Notes: a model not told the origin generated them from the sequence alone. A stretch of DNA of 64,000 nucleotides from a sulfur-oxidizing endosymbiont of Gigantopelta aegis (GCF_016097415.1 NZ_JAEHGE010000001.1:2715157-2779156); one strand, 5' to 3'; positions 32,244 to 42,094 are shown, counted from the stretch's first letter. Made by a program: numbers and translations.

Positions 32244-33587
32244 ATGTATAGCTTAGGGATAGACCTTGGCACGTCAGGAATTCGTGCTGTGGTCATGAAT
32301 GATCAACAGCAAGTTTTAGCTGAATCACATAGTGCCTTGCCAGCGAGTCAGGCTTATTTATCACCATCTGACTCACAAACCATTGGCTACTCTCAAAAAC
32401 CCAGTGATTGGTGGCATAGTTTTGAGCAGGTCATCTATCAATTAGCGACAACACTTAAAAAATCACAGCACATTAGCCTCAGTGACATCACTCATCTCGC
32501 TATCGATGGCACCTCTGGTACGGTATTACTCTGTGATATAAATGGCCAGCCGCTTACTGATGCCCTGATGTATAACGATCAAAGAGCAGGTGCTGAAGCA
32601 CAAATAATCAAAGCCATAGCCAGCGATAATACCGGTGCTATTGGAGCGACTTCTGGCCTGGCAAAAGTTTTATGGTTAGTGGCGCATTGTGCAGAAAAAT
32701 CACAAGTACATTATGCCATAAGCCAGTCTGATTGGCTCAGTGGTCAGCTCATGAATCAATTTGGCTTCAGTGATCATAATAATGTCTTAAAAATGGGCTA
32801 TGATGCACAAAATCATTGTTGGCCTGACTGGTTAGTGCAACTTTTTAAAGAAAAAGCGCTTCCAGACACATTGTTAGCCAAAGTTTTTATACCCGGTGAA
32901 GTGTTGGACACTATTACACCAGCTATGGCCAAACACTTTGGTTTTAATCACAATTTACGTATTTGTGCCGGTACAACTGATAGCACTGCTGCCATTATTG
33001 CTTCGGGGGCAAAACAGCTTGGTGATGCTGTTACTTCATTGGGCTCAAGCATGGTGATGAAAGTGCTTGCTGACAAGGCAATATATGATCAAGCATCCGG
33101 TGTATATAGCCAACCCTATGGCGATTTATGGCTTGTTGGCGGTGCTTCCAATGCCGGTGGTGAGGTATTAAAACAGTTTTTTTCCATTGTTCAAATGCAA
33201 CAGCTAACACTGCAACTTGAACAGCAAATACAGGCTAATTCATTTAAGTTTCTGGACTTAAACTATTATCCTCTAGCATCACCCGGAGAACGTTTTCCAG
33301 TACAAGATCCACAATTAAAAGCGAGACTCAGCCCGCGCCCTAAATCGGAGTTGCAATTCTTTCAGGCATTACTGGAAGGACTGGCAGATATTGAAGCCCT
33401 TGCTTATAGCAAATTGCTTGATTTAGGCGCGCCCTACCCCAAACTCGTAAAAAGTATGGGCGGTGGCGCAGTCAACACAGCATGGCGTGATATTAGACAG
33501 CAAAAATTAGGTATTCCGGTTAGCTTGGCAACACAACAACAAGCCGCTGCAGGAGTAGCTATTTTGGCTCAATCCACTTGGCATTAG
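32244..33587 (+). CDS. FGGY-family carbohydrate kinase
   Basis: Sugar or polyol kinase of about 447 residues with the ASKHA fold. The phosphate-1 loop GIDLGTSGIRAVV starts the protein; DGTSGTVLLCD and YNDQRAGAEA follow in domain I; the C-terminal domain has the ADP-binding SMGGGAVNTAWRDI and the glycine-rich GTTDSTAAIIASGA. The Met at 32244 begins directly before the nucleotide loop, so it is chosen over an upstream frame extension. It follows queF in the same direction and precedes cysZ. It looks xylulokinase-like or D-ribulokinase-like; the substrate is not determinable here. Confidence 0.8.
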   Translation: MYSLGIDLGTSGIRAVVMNDQQQVLAESHSALPASQAYLSPSDSQTIGYSQKPSDWWHSFEQVIYQLATTLKKSQHISLSDITHLAIDGTSGTVLLCDINGQPLTDALMYNDQRAGAEAQIIKAIASDNTGAIGATSGLAKVLWLVAHCAEKSQVHYAISQSDWLSGQLMNQFGFSDHNNVLKMGYDAQNHCWPDWLVQLFKEKALPDTLLAKVFIPGEVLDTITPAMAKHFGFNHNLRICAGTTDSTAAIIASGAKQLGDAVTSLGSSMVMKVLADKAIYDQASGVYSQPYGDLWLVGGASNAGGEVLKQFFSIVQMQQLTLQLEQQIQANSFKFLDLNYYPLASPGERFPVQDPQLKARLSPRPKSELQFFQALLEGLADIEALAYSKLLDLGAPYPKLVKSMGGGAVNTAWRDIRQQKLGIPVSLATQQQAAAGVAILAQSTWH

Positions 33588-33619
33588 CAAACATTCAATT
33601 AAAAAATCGAAGGCATCTT

Positions 33620-34378
33620 ATGGCACAATGTAACAACCCAATGACAGGCGTATCCTACCTGTTTAAAGCACTTCCCTTATTGACCAAACCCGGCTTAAAA
33701 AGTTTTGTGCTGATCCCATTGATGATTAACATTTTCTTTTTTTCCATTGGTATTTACTTTGCATTTGATTACTTTGCAGACTTTATGGACTGGGCACTTG
33801 ATACTTCCGGCCTTTGGTCATGGGTTGCTGCAATAGTCGATCTGGTTAAACCCATCCTCTATTTTTTCTTTGGCCTGGTATTATTAGTATTGATTTTTTA
33901 TACCTTCTCGATTGTGGCCAATATTATTGCTGCACCGTTTAATAGTTTGTTAGCAGAAGCCACAGAAAAATTTGTAACAGGGCAATCACTGGATGACACC
34001 GGCAGCTTTAAACAAATTCTAAAAGATATTATTCCAACCATTTTAATGGAATTAAAAAAATTAGTTTATATGATCCTCTGGTCTATACCCTTTCTCTTGA
34101 TGTTGTTCTTTATACCCATTATTGGCCCCATTATCTGGTTTTTATTTACCGCCTGGATGATGTCCTTGCAGTATATGGATTATCCCATGGGTAATCATAA
34201 GCTTAATTTTAATCAACAACGTAGCTTACAAGGCAAACAGCGCTTATTTTCCATGGGATTTGGTGGCGTCACTATGGGGGCGTCAATGATACCCATAGTC
34301 AACTTTATTGTTATGCCCACAGCCGTTATTGCTGCAACTCTGATCTGGGTTGAGCAATATTCAGAGTCTGACATATAG
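33620..34378 (+). CDS. cysZ: Sulfate permease CysZ
   Basis: Inner-membrane protein that imports sulfate for cysteine biosynthesis. At 252 residues its length is typical. It begins NPMTGVSYLFKALPLLTKPG, and has long hydrophobic helices (about 30-60, 75-100, 150-185) and the closing IPIVNFIVMPTAVIAATLI segment common to the family. The ATG at 33620 has GAAGG shortly upstream and gives the family-length product; an earlier in-frame start would overlap the kinase gene. The preceding kinase stops 32 bp before, so an operon is possible. Confidence 0.85.
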   Translation: MAQCNNPMTGVSYLFKALPLLTKPGLKSFVLIPLMINIFFFSIGIYFAFDYFADFMDWALDTSGLWSWVAAIVDLVKPILYFFFGLVLLVLIFYTFSIVANIIAAPFNSLLAEATEKFVTGQSLDDTGSFKQILKDIIPTILMELKKLVYMILWSIPFLLMLFFIPIIGPIIWFLFTAWMMSLQYMDYPMGNHKLNFNQQRSLQGKQRLFSMGFGGVTMGASMIPIVNFIVMPTAVIAATLIWVEQYSESDI

Positions 34379-34392
34379 CAATCAACACCTTA

Positions 34393-34417
34393 GCAGGGAG
34401 TCTCACTGACTCCCTGC
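34393..34417 (+). terminator. Perfect 10-bp hairpin after cysZ
   Basis: GCAGGGAGTC and GACTCCCTGC form a perfect stem with a 5-nt loop, 14 bp after the cysZ stop. It has no following T-run (cttccc), so a classical intrinsic terminator is uncertain; it may instead protect the 3' end. Confidence 0.5.
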
Positions 34418-34511
34418 CTTCCCTATTAGCCAAGCGATCTTTGCCCCTATCTATTTTATTATTTTCTTAATATACTGTAACTAAATCAATTATAAAAATA
34501 ACAATAGATTA

Positions 34512-35789
34512 ATGCACTTAGACAGCAAAAAAGCCAAAAACTATCTGTTTTTCTCATTTATATTCATTATTGCCCTATCAATAGTGTCTAATATCATCGG
34601 TTTTAAACATTTAAAGAGTGTTCAGAATGATATTAATAAAATAATTGAGACACAAAATACACAAATTTCATATATGCATGAAATGCGTTCCCTTTCGCGT
34701 GAGCGGCTGATAAAATTACAAGCCATTAGTGATGAAATTGATGCTTTTAAACAAGATGAAATAATTTCTGAATTTCATGAATTGGGCAGCTTATTTCTCG
34801 AAACAAGAGAATTATTAATGGCGACCGATCTCACTAAAGAAGAAAAAAACCTATTAATTATCCAACGAGAAGTCGCCAAAGACATCGTTGCAAGTCAATA
34901 TCAGGTCATCAAACTGGCAGGCTCAGGCAAAAATAAAGAAGCATCCTATTTTCTCAAAAATGACACCATTCCAAAACAAAATGAAAATATCTCCCTAATG
35001 GATCAATTCATCCTATACCAAAATCATCAATACCAGTTTTTAAAAACAGAAGCACAGAAAAAAAATGATTCAGCCTTTCAAACCGTAATCATCATTTCGA
35101 TCCTAGCCCTATTACTCACAATAATAATTGCCATTATTATTATTAAAAAAATCAGCGCTCTATTTGATTTACAGACTGAAAGCATCGCGCTTCACAAAGG
35201 CACCGAAACTCACCTGAAAAAAACGCAATTACTGATTGAAAATAAAATTAAACATTGCCAACAAGAATTACAAAAAGCCAATTCCGCTCTGACCCATGAC
35301 TCCAGCCATGATCCTCTGACTCACCTTCCAAACCGCCGATTGTTTTATGAATTACTAAACCAGGAAATTAATCGTGCGAATCGAAATCATTATATGTTAG
35401 CCGTGTTATATATGAACCTAGATGATATGCACACCATTAATAATCTGGTCGGTGAAAAGTTAGGTGATGCCTTTATAGTCAACATTGCTAAGCGTTTAAA
35501 AAATTCATTGCGAAAAGATGATTTGTTAGCACATCTGGGTGATGATGAATTTGCTTTATGCTATTCCAATGTCAAAAGCATTGAAGATATCGTCTTACTC
35601 TGTGAAATTTTAATCAATAAAATTAAACAACCCATGCATTTAGATCAACAATGCCAAACCAGTATCTGCATTGGCGTTAGTATTTATCCAGATCATGGTC
35701 ATGACCATGACAGCCTGATGAAAAAGGCAAATAATGCCATGCGGCAAGTTAAAAAAGAAGGTAAAAACAACTTTTCAATTACAGAATAA
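34512..35789 (+). CDS. Membrane GGDEF-domain protein with degenerate motif
   Basis: A 425-residue protein with an N-terminal helix (about residues 13-30), a helical periplasmic sensor region (about 35-190), a second membrane helix (about 193-215), a short coiled linker, and a GGDEF domain (about 255-420). Diguanylate cyclases make c-di-GMP. The signature reads HLGDDEFALC, so the second Gly of GGDEF is Asp. The metal-binding context LYMNLDDMHTINNLVG is retained. Activity may be lost or altered; such proteins can act as receptors. The gene stands alone between cysZ and truA. Confidence 0.8.
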   Translation: MHLDSKKAKNYLFFSFIFIIALSIVSNIIGFKHLKSVQNDINKIIETQNTQISYMHEMRSLSRERLIKLQAISDEIDAFKQDEIISEFHELGSLFLETRELLMATDLTKEEKNLLIIQREVAKDIVASQYQVIKLAGSGKNKEASYFLKNDTIPKQNENISLMDQFILYQNHQYQFLKTEAQKKNDSAFQTVIIISILALLLTIIIAIIIIKKISALFDLQTESIALHKGTETHLKKTQLLIENKIKHCQQELQKANSALTHDSSHDPLTHLPNRRLFYELLNQEINRANRNHYMLAVLYMNLDDMHTINNLVGEKLGDAFIVNIAKRLKNSLRKDDLLAHLGDDEFALCYSNVKSIEDIVLLCEILINKIKQPMHLDQQCQTSICIGVSIYPDHGHDHDSLMKKANNAMRQVKKEGKNNFSITE

Positions 35790-35826
35790 TCGGGTGATCA
35801 CTCACTAAAGAAACTCATCAAAGTCA

Positions 35827-35883
35827 ATTAGGAGTGCCATTTCGCGCATCAGACGCAGTCCTAAGTGAAATGACACTCCTAAT
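35827..35883. repeat. 17-bp imperfect inverted repeat after GGDEF gene
   Basis: ATTAGGAGTGCCATTTC (35827-35843) pairs with GAAATGACACTCCTAAT (35867-35883) with one mismatch and a 23-nt loop. It lies 37 bp after the GGDEF gene stop and next to another small dyad (GTGCATTGACATGCAC), then MITE copy c. It may act as a bidirectional terminator or be a separate short repeat. Confidence 0.5.
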
Positions 35884-35917
35884 GTGCATTGACATGCACC
35901 CTGCGATACTCAAGTTC

Positions 35918-36096
35918 AACCAAAAAAATCAGTTGAACCTACTGCGACCGCCTTATGCACTGAATCTTAAGGATTTTCCAGAACATTTTGACTTCACCTG
36001 TAGGGTGACTACGAATAAAGCCAAAATAACTTGTAAAACCCTTAATCTTCAGCACCTAAGTCGCTCTCGCTACGATTCAACTGATTATTTTAGGTT
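35918..36096 (+). repeat. 180-bp MITE-like repeat, copy c
   Basis: Third copy of the repeat, in the convergent gap between the GGDEF gene and truA. Its right tip (AGGTT ending at 36096) abuts the truA stop codon: the last base of that TGA is the terminal repeat base. So copies a and c both sit exactly at gene 3' ends. Confidence 0.8.
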
Positions 36097-36890
36097 CAAA
36101 CAATTGTCCGTGAATCTATCTGTGGCAAATTAAACTTATCATCATAGGTAATATGAGTTAAATACAGACCACCGGATGCAGCAGTTTTAGCCCCCTTACA
36201 TCGATCCTTAGCCTCTAACACATTCAATGCCCATTCAGGTTCTTCCTCACCTGAGCCAATTGCCATCAACACTCCGGCAATATTTCTTACCATGTGATGC
36301 AAAAAAGAATTCGCTTGGATATCAATATAGAAGTATTCCCCTCGCTGGCTAATGTCGAGTGAATAGACTGTTTTGACTGGGCTTTTTGCCTGACAATGCA
36401 CCGTGCGATATGAGTCAAAGTCATGTTCACCGACTAGGTACTGAGCCGCCTTTTGCATACGCGATAAATCGAGAGGTTTGTCATACCAGGAAACTTGTTG
36501 TTTTAAAAAACTGGGGCGAATATTTCTAGAAAAAATAACATAGCGATAACGACGACGTTGAGCTGAGAATCGGGCATGAAAATCATCACTTACTTTATGT
36601 GCCCACAAAACACTGATGCTACTATCGGTGAGATAGCGATTGGTACCCAGTACCCAAGAGCGAGTAGAGCGAATAACATCGGTATCAAAATGTATTACTT
36701 GCTCTGTTGCATGAACCCCTGTATCTGTACGTCCTGCAACCTGACATTTTGCTATTTTTTGATTGGCAAGCGTACTCAGTGCTGTTTCTATTACACCTTG
36801 CACAGTATCATAATCACCATCCTGAATTTGCCATCCTGAAAAAACTGAGCCATCATATTCAATGCCCATTGCTATTCGCATAATGTTCAA
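36096..36890 (-). CDS. truA: tRNA pseudouridine38-40 synthase TruA
   Basis: Converts U38-U40 of the tRNA anticodon arm to pseudouridine. Its 264 residues are standard. The catalytic Asp56 sits in VAGRTDTGVHATEQ, and later motifs FHARFSAQRRRYRY and FLHHMVRNIAGVLM are conserved. It closes the leu-asd-fimV-truA cluster, as in many gammaproteobacteria. The upstream cbiQ-like gene ends 17 bp before it. The C-terminal residues and stop adjoin MITE copy c, so the last few amino acids may have been reset. Confidence 0.94.
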   Translation of the reverse strand: MNIMRIAMGIEYDGSVFSGWQIQDGDYDTVQGVIETALSTLANQKIAKCQVAGRTDTGVHATEQVIHFDTDVIRSTRSWVLGTNRYLTDSSISVLWAHKVSDDFHARFSAQRRRYRYVIFSRNIRPSFLKQQVSWYDKPLDLSRMQKAAQYLVGEHDFDSYRTVHCQAKSPVKTVYSLDISQRGEYFYIDIQANSFLHHMVRNIAGVLMAIGSGEEEPEWALNVLEAKDRCKGAKTAASGGLYLTHITYDDKFNLPQIDSRTIV

Positions 36891-36907
36891 TATATCCTGT
36901 TAAATAG

Positions 36908-37621
36908 TTACCTAAAAAAGAGCGATAAATAAAAAAGCAAACTAATCATCAAAGGGAAAATGAATTGTATCAATGCAGGTGGTGATAATAATTCTATAGA
37001 ATATAACTTACCCGATGTAGACTCTGCTTCTTTTAATGTCTCTTGTAAAATTATACCAGAATGTTTAATGAGATGTAAAAATGCCTTTTTCTTCTTTAGC
37101 AAAAATGAATCCATATCATTCTTATCTAAGATCATTCTTTGTTGTTCTTTATAGTTTTTTAATCGTTCTGATAGTTGCTCAATATATTCAATCGTTAAAA
37201 TGGCTCTTAATGAAATTCTTTCAATATTGATATTTATTTTTGCTAAGGGAGAAAATATCCACATTAACGCCGCTAATATCTCATCTTTTGTAGTACTTTT
37301 AAGAAATAAATTTACCGAAAATAATATCGTTAGCAGTATCGATATCCTAAACAGTCCGGGTATCAGACGCTCCAACTCAGCAGTGAAAACAAAGCTAGAA
37401 GAATGAGACAAATTAGGGGTGTAAAAATAATAGATAAGTAAGATAGAGAGAAACAACCACTTTAGCCTAACAAACATTTGTAGAGCAGATTGCCATATAT
37501 TTTTCATAGACAAATAAAATGGGAGCAATAATGCTCCCATAATAAGTAAAGTCAACCAGTTGCCCTGAGTGAGAAAAATTGAAAACAATATTAAATTGAC
37601 AATTTTTATACCCGGGTGCAT
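36908..37621 (-). CDS. CbiQ/EcfT-like membrane protein
   Basis: A 237-residue integral membrane protein with about four N-terminal helices (residues 5-120) and one at the C terminus (about 212-235), separated by a charged cytoplasmic stretch (about 120-205). The pattern and the segment LIPGLFRISILLTILFSV with the downstream charged helices resemble the transmembrane coupling subunits (CbiQ/EcfT) of energy-coupling-factor transporters. No ATPase or substrate-binding partner is adjacent. It sits between fimV and truA with gaps of 21 and 17 bp, so co-transcription is likely. Transport role is inferred. Confidence 0.6.
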   Translation of the reverse strand: MHPGIKIVNLILFSIFLTQGNWLTLLIMGALLLPFYLSMKNIWQSALQMFVRLKWLFLSILLIYYFYTPNLSHSSSFVFTAELERLIPGLFRISILLTILFSVNLFLKSTTKDEILAALMWIFSPLAKININIERISLRAILTIEYIEQLSERLKNYKEQQRMILDKNDMDSFLLKKKKAFLHLIKHSGIILQETLKEAESTSGKLYSIELLSPPALIQFIFPLMISLLFYLSLFFR

Positions 37622-37642
37622 AAGCTTGTGATATTTAAATAA

Positions 37643-40600
37643 TTAGCTATCAGCCTGATCTAAAAGTGATTTAGCCTGTGCTTTTTGTTCATCATCACCT
37701 TCATCAACAACTTCATTCAATATACTTGATGCTGATTCCATATCGCCCATATCAATATAGGCTTTGGCTAAATCAAGCTTTGTCCCTACAGCATCAAGCT
37801 CGGGGAAATCACCCTCAAGTTGATCAAACTCTTCAGCAATAAAGTCCAACTCTTCAGTGTCCGTTGCTTCATCATCTAGAATGAGATCATCATCGTCTAT
37901 TTCAAGGCTGTTTTCATCAAGTTCAAGGCTATTGTCATCTAACTCAAAACTGTCTTCGTCAAGTTCAAGGTTATCGCCATCAAGCTCAAGGCTGTCTTCG
38001 TTAAGCTCAAGGCTGTCTTCGTTAAGCTCAAGGCTATTTTCATCAAGCTCAAGGCTGTCCTCTTCAAGATCAAGGCTGTTATCTAATTCTAAGCTCTCAT
38101 CTTCAGTATCCAGCTCTAAGGTTTCATCTAACTCAAGACTTGTTTCTGAATCCGTAGTTTCATCAAAGTTTAAATCAAATTCATCTGTGCCTTCTAAAGA
38201 AAGTTCTTCTGATAGTTCATTATCCGAAGTATTCTCGTCAAAATCATCCAGACTAAGTTCAAAGTCATCACTAGTGTCTTCAGCTTGATCATTATTAATC
38301 TCATTTTCTTCAAGGGTAAATTCAGAAGACTCCTCGTCTAGTGATATATCATCGAGATTATCTAAAGTTAGCTCTGAACTATCTTCCAAATCATCCAGGG
38401 ATAACTCGTCATCTACATCACCAAGAATTGAATCTTCATTAAATTCAATTTCTTCACTATCCAATGATAAATCATCGGTTAATTCGTCTAATGACTCCTC
38501 ATCATTCGGTGATTGTTCAGATTTGGTTGTGTCTTCATCAAAGAAATCAGGCATATCAATATCAAGGCCTAATTTCTCTGCCCATGATTTTGCCTTAGTC
38601 CATTCTGATGTTAATTCATAATCATCATTGGATTGTTTCAATAAATCTTTAACGACGTCTGCTTGTACAGCAAATGAATCCTTTAAGTTATCACCATGAT
38701 AAACTTCAAGTAATTTCATTTGATAATCAACACGTTCAGGTTCCGATTTGATCGCGCCTTGAAGTAACTCTTCTGCCTGTTGATAACGTCCATAAACCAT
38801 AAAGACATCAGCTTCTGACATGGGATCAGCTTCAGTATCATCAGGTTGTAAAGACTCCATATCATCAGCAGAGAAATCACTTAAAAATGATGTTTCTGTA
38901 TCCGATGCAAGGCCACCGTCTTTTTCAGGCTTATTGGCTTCAACCAATTCAGAATCATCCAGACCAAAATCACTTTCATCGCCTGTCATTTTTGAATCAA
39001 GGATGCTTTCCTCAAATTCGTTTTCTTTTTTGCCACGGCCACGTAAACCTAACCAAGCGAGTAGTAATACTAAGAAACCACCACCGCCAGCAGTATAGGG
39101 CAGCATTTCTTCACTCAGGAGCATATCGACTATTTCATCAGGTGCAAAATCATCTGACTCAACCGGTGCAGTCGCTGGTTTAACTGGTTTTGTTTTTTCT
39201 TCTACTACCTTTTCCACAACTTCTGCAACGGGTTTTACTTCTGGCGTTGGCTCTGCTGGTGTTACTGACTCTTTTTCTGGCATTGCCATTTCTGGAGTCA
39301 TGCTTTCTTGTGTATTGCTATCAGTCGTAGCTTCTGAGGATTCAGAACTATCTGCATCAACTATTGCTTCAGTAGTATCTGTTGCAGTATCACCCGTAGA
39401 ATCTTTAGTTTCCGAAACATTGGCATCAATAACATCGGCATCAGTATTTTCAGCTGCTTGCATGTCATCAGTAGTCTTAGCCTCATCAGAAACTATTTCT
39501 ATTGCTGTTATTATTTGTTCAACAGATTCTACCGCTTCGTCGGTAACAATTTCTTCGACATCAGTTGTAGTTGTAGTTTCAGCTTCTACTGCTTGTATTT
39601 CTTTTTGTTTTTGCAATGCTGCAAGGCTGGCGTCTTTTAATTCAACCAAAGAGGTTTTAGTTTTTAAAAGATCTTCTAATTCTTTAATTCTTGCTCTTAG
39701 TTCCTGATTTTCAACCTCTTTTGACTCAAGTTCTTCACCAGTCAACATTAATTTGTTTTTAAGTTGCTTGGCTTTTGAATTCAGATCACCTTGTTGCATA
39801 TCTGAATTTTCGGTATCACCCGAAGCAACCAGTGTCAACTTACCATCAGTAGGTGCTGCATCAGAACTACGATCACTACGATCAACCATGTTGGAGCTGC
39901 TTGCCTGTTTACGCAGATTTTTCCAATCTTGATATTGTTCCTGAACCTGACGTTTGGCATTTAAACGACTCACTTCTGAGATTGAATCAACGTTTTTAAT
40001 GCGTAATACATAGCCTGACTTAAGGCTATTAATATTATTATCGATAAAAGCATTAGGATTTTCACGTAGCAAGGCCATCATCATTTGATTGACAGAAACA
40101 TTACCTGGCGCCATTTCTTTAGCTATCACCCATAAAGTGTCATTACGCTGTGTTGGTCCATAGCTTAAACCTGTACCTGAAGAAGTATCTGATGCATAGG
40201 CCGATGTGTTACTTGCCTTAGACGTATAAGATTTACTGCTTGTTGGTTTTGTTGTTCGTCTGACTTGAGATGAACGTGATGCCGTGGCCGTTGTAACGGG
40301 TTGTGCTTGTTTCCTAATGAACTCAGGTGGATCAAGCAACATGGTGTATTCTCTGAGCAAACGCCCTGAGCCCCAACTCGCTTCAATCAAAAAGTTGGCA
40401 AAGGGTTCTCTGAAAGGTTTTTTGGTGGTAACTTGCACATAATTCTTACCCCCCTGCTGGATTATTTTAAAACGAAACTTTCTTAAATACTCGCTACGCT
40501 CGATGTCAGCACGGATGTAGACATTTCTGGGAGCCAGTCCAATGCGTAAGGTGTCTAGGTCTTTTTTCGTCACCGAATGCAGTGCTATTTCTGCATTCAA

Positions 40601-40708
40601 AGGTTGATTTAATGACGAATTAACCTGAATATCCCCCATACCTAGTGCCCAACTGGCCATAGGTGTCATTAAGAATGATACGGTACATGCAAGGATTGAT
40701 TTCCGCAC
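37643..40708 (-). CDS. fimV: FimV-like cell-pole / peptidoglycan-binding protein
   Basis: Large inner-membrane hub for type IV pilus, motility and polar functions. Its 1021 residues have a signal (MRKSILACTVSFLMTPMASW), the N-terminal FimV domain (about 22-130), a LysM domain with DTLWVIAKEMAPGNVSVNQM (about 185-235), a coiled coil (about 300-370), an acidic linker, one membrane helix (about 540-560), a very acidic cytoplasmic part with TPR-like DVFMVYGRYQQAEELLQGAI, and the C-terminal FimV motif GTKLDLAKAYIDMGDMESAS. Near 850-960 there is a run of heptad repeats of the form SLELDED. The frame is intact in spite of this repeat. The asd-fimV-truA order supports the name. Confidence 0.9.
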   Translation of the reverse strand: MRKSILACTVSFLMTPMASWALGMGDIQVNSSLNQPLNAEIALHSVTKKDLDTLRIGLAPRNVYIRADIERSEYLRKFRFKIIQQGGKNYVQVTTKKPFREPFANFLIEASWGSGRLLREYTMLLDPPEFIRKQAQPVTTATASRSSQVRRTTKPTSSKSYTSKASNTSAYASDTSSGTGLSYGPTQRNDTLWVIAKEMAPGNVSVNQMMMALLRENPNAFIDNNINSLKSGYVLRIKNVDSISEVSRLNAKRQVQEQYQDWKNLRKQASSSNMVDRSDRSSDAAPTDGKLTLVASGDTENSDMQQGDLNSKAKQLKNKLMLTGEELESKEVENQELRARIKELEDLLKTKTSLVELKDASLAALQKQKEIQAVEAETTTTTDVEEIVTDEAVESVEQIITAIEIVSDEAKTTDDMQAAENTDADVIDANVSETKDSTGDTATDTTEAIVDADSSESSEATTDSNTQESMTPEMAMPEKESVTPAEPTPEVKPVAEVVEKVVEEKTKPVKPATAPVESDDFAPDEIVDMLLSEEMLPYTAGGGGFLVLLLAWLGLRGRGKKENEFEESILDSKMTGDESDFGLDDSELVEANKPEKDGGLASDTETSFLSDFSADDMESLQPDDTEADPMSEADVFMVYGRYQQAEELLQGAIKSEPERVDYQMKLLEVYHGDNLKDSFAVQADVVKDLLKQSNDDYELTSEWTKAKSWAEKLGLDIDMPDFFDEDTTKSEQSPNDEESLDELTDDLSLDSEEIEFNEDSILGDVDDELSLDDLEDSSELTLDNLDDISLDEESSEFTLEENEINNDQAEDTSDDFELSLDDFDENTSDNELSEELSLEGTDEFDLNFDETTDSETSLELDETLELDTEDESLELDNSLDLEEDSLELDENSLELNEDSLELNEDSLELDGDNLELDEDSFELDDNSLELDENSLEIDDDDLILDDEATDTEELDFIAEEFDQLEGDFPELDAVGTKLDLAKAYIDMGDMESASSILNEVVDEGDDEQKAQAKSLLDQADS

Positions 40709-41026
40709 TTGCTGGCTCCCTTTTTTTATTCAGTTTTATAAAGTCAGTTTTGTAGTAATGACAGATTTATATGATCAGTGTTTAAAGTCGTTTTAAATAC
40801 TGATTTTTTTTATAATTTAGGCTTAATTTTTTATCGCTATATTTATTGCAGACAAAGTAAGTATTCACTTTATACAACATAAGATAGCATTAAATCATAA
40901 AAAACTTAAGTTATTCTCTATTATTATTAGTATGTTAAATTAAAAAATTCAAGAAAAACATTAACTAGTTAGCAAATTAATTAAAATTTGCTAAACAATT
41001 CACGTTAAGTGGCAATATTTTATTAA
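40709..41026. other. 318-bp AT-rich gap between asd and fimV
   Basis: No gene seen. It should contain the fimV promoter and leader on the minus strand. The only clear structure is the hairpin at 40969-40994. Confidence 0.5.
40969..40994 (-). terminator. Hairpin downstream of leuCDB-asd
   Basis: TTAGCAAATT and AATTTGCTAA form a perfect 10-bp stem with a 6-nt loop, 33 bp after the asd stop. It is AT-rich and a T-run (TTTTTC) follows some way downstream on the minus strand. A candidate terminator for the leu-asd transcript, or an operator for fimV. Confidence 0.4.
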
Positions 41027-42049
41027 TTATAGGTGATCTTTAATCAATATTTCTGCTATTTGCACACTATTCAATGCGGCGCCTTTACGGACATTATCAG
41101 CAACCACCCAGAGGTCTAGGCCACGAGGATGAGAAATATCTTCACGGATACGGCTGACATACACAGGATCATTACCCGCACCTTCAGTCACAGCAGTTGC
41201 ATAGCCGCCATCATTGCGCTCATCCAATACCACCACGCCATCAAAAGCCTTAAGTAGTTCTGTGGCTTTTTCAACAGTGATTTTTTCTTTAGTTTCAATG
41301 TGTAAGGCTTCGGAATGACCAAAAAACACAGGAACTCTAACCGCTGTTGGATTGACTAAAATTGAATCATCTTCAAAAATTTTGTTAGTTTCCCATACCA
41401 TCTTCATTTCTTCTTTGGTATAGCCGTTATCTTTAAAAACATCAATATGTGGTAAGACATTAAAGGCGATTTGCTTGGGATAGACTTCAACCTTAATATC
41501 TTTGCCATTCAGTAGACTAGCAGTTTGACCGGCCAATTCTTCAATGGCATTTTTACCTGTGCCAGAAACAGCCTGATAGGTACACACATTGATTCGCTCA
41601 AGTCCAACCGCATCATGAATAGGCTTCAGTGCCACTAGCATCTGAATGGTTGAGCAATTGGGGTTGGCAATAATGCCACGCTTTTTATAATCTGCAATCG
41701 CATGAGGATTGACTTCCGGCACGACCAGAGGAATGTCATCGTCATAGCGAAAATGTGCGGTATTATCAATCACTACACAGCCCGCTTCTGCCGCTTTAGG
41801 GGCATAAACTTCTGAAATACTACCTCCGGCTGAAAATAAGCCTATTTGTACCTGAGAAAAATCAAATTCACTCAAATCTTGTACGGTATAATTTTTACCC
41901 TTAAATTGGATTTTACTCCCTGCCGAACGAGCACTGGCTAGCGGGTAAAGGTTTCTTACTGGAAAATTACGTTCTTCAAGTATGGCAATCATGGTTTCAC
42001 CCACTGCACCCGTGGCACCAACTACTGCTACATCATATTCTTTGGTCAT
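41027..42049 (-). CDS. asd: Aspartate-semialdehyde dehydrogenase
   Basis: Makes L-aspartate-4-semialdehyde from aspartyl phosphate with NADPH, the branch point to lysine/diaminopimelate, threonine and methionine. At 340 residues it has the NADP loop VVGATGAVGETM, catalytic Cys132 in IANPNCSTIQM and the substrate-binding region VPVFFGHSEALHIETKE. It follows leuB by 45 bp in the same direction, a normal gammaproteobacterial linkage. Confidence 0.95.
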   Translation of the reverse strand: MTKEYDVAVVGATGAVGETMIAILEERNFPVRNLYPLASARSAGSKIQFKGKNYTVQDLSEFDFSQVQIGLFSAGGSISEVYAPKAAEAGCVVIDNTAHFRYDDDIPLVVPEVNPHAIADYKKRGIIANPNCSTIQMLVALKPIHDAVGLERINVCTYQAVSGTGKNAIEELAGQTASLLNGKDIKVEVYPKQIAFNVLPHIDVFKDNGYTKEEMKMVWETNKIFEDDSILVNPTAVRVPVFFGHSEALHIETKEKITVEKATELLKAFDGVVVLDERNDGGYATAVTEGAGNDPVYVSRIREDISHPRGLDLWVVADNVRKGAALNSVQIAEILIKDHL

Positions 42050-42094
42050 TTTATTTATCCTGACTTGATAATTACTACAATTGTTTTTTACTGT

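Noticed and set aside
37890-38130. CRISPR-like direct repeats
   Set aside because: Units are 21 bp, contiguous and coding within fimV, with no spacers.
37857-38288. Ser-rich open frame antisense to fimV (and others at 38820-39707)
   Set aside because: Mirror of the acidic repeat codons of fimV; no start signal or independent homology.
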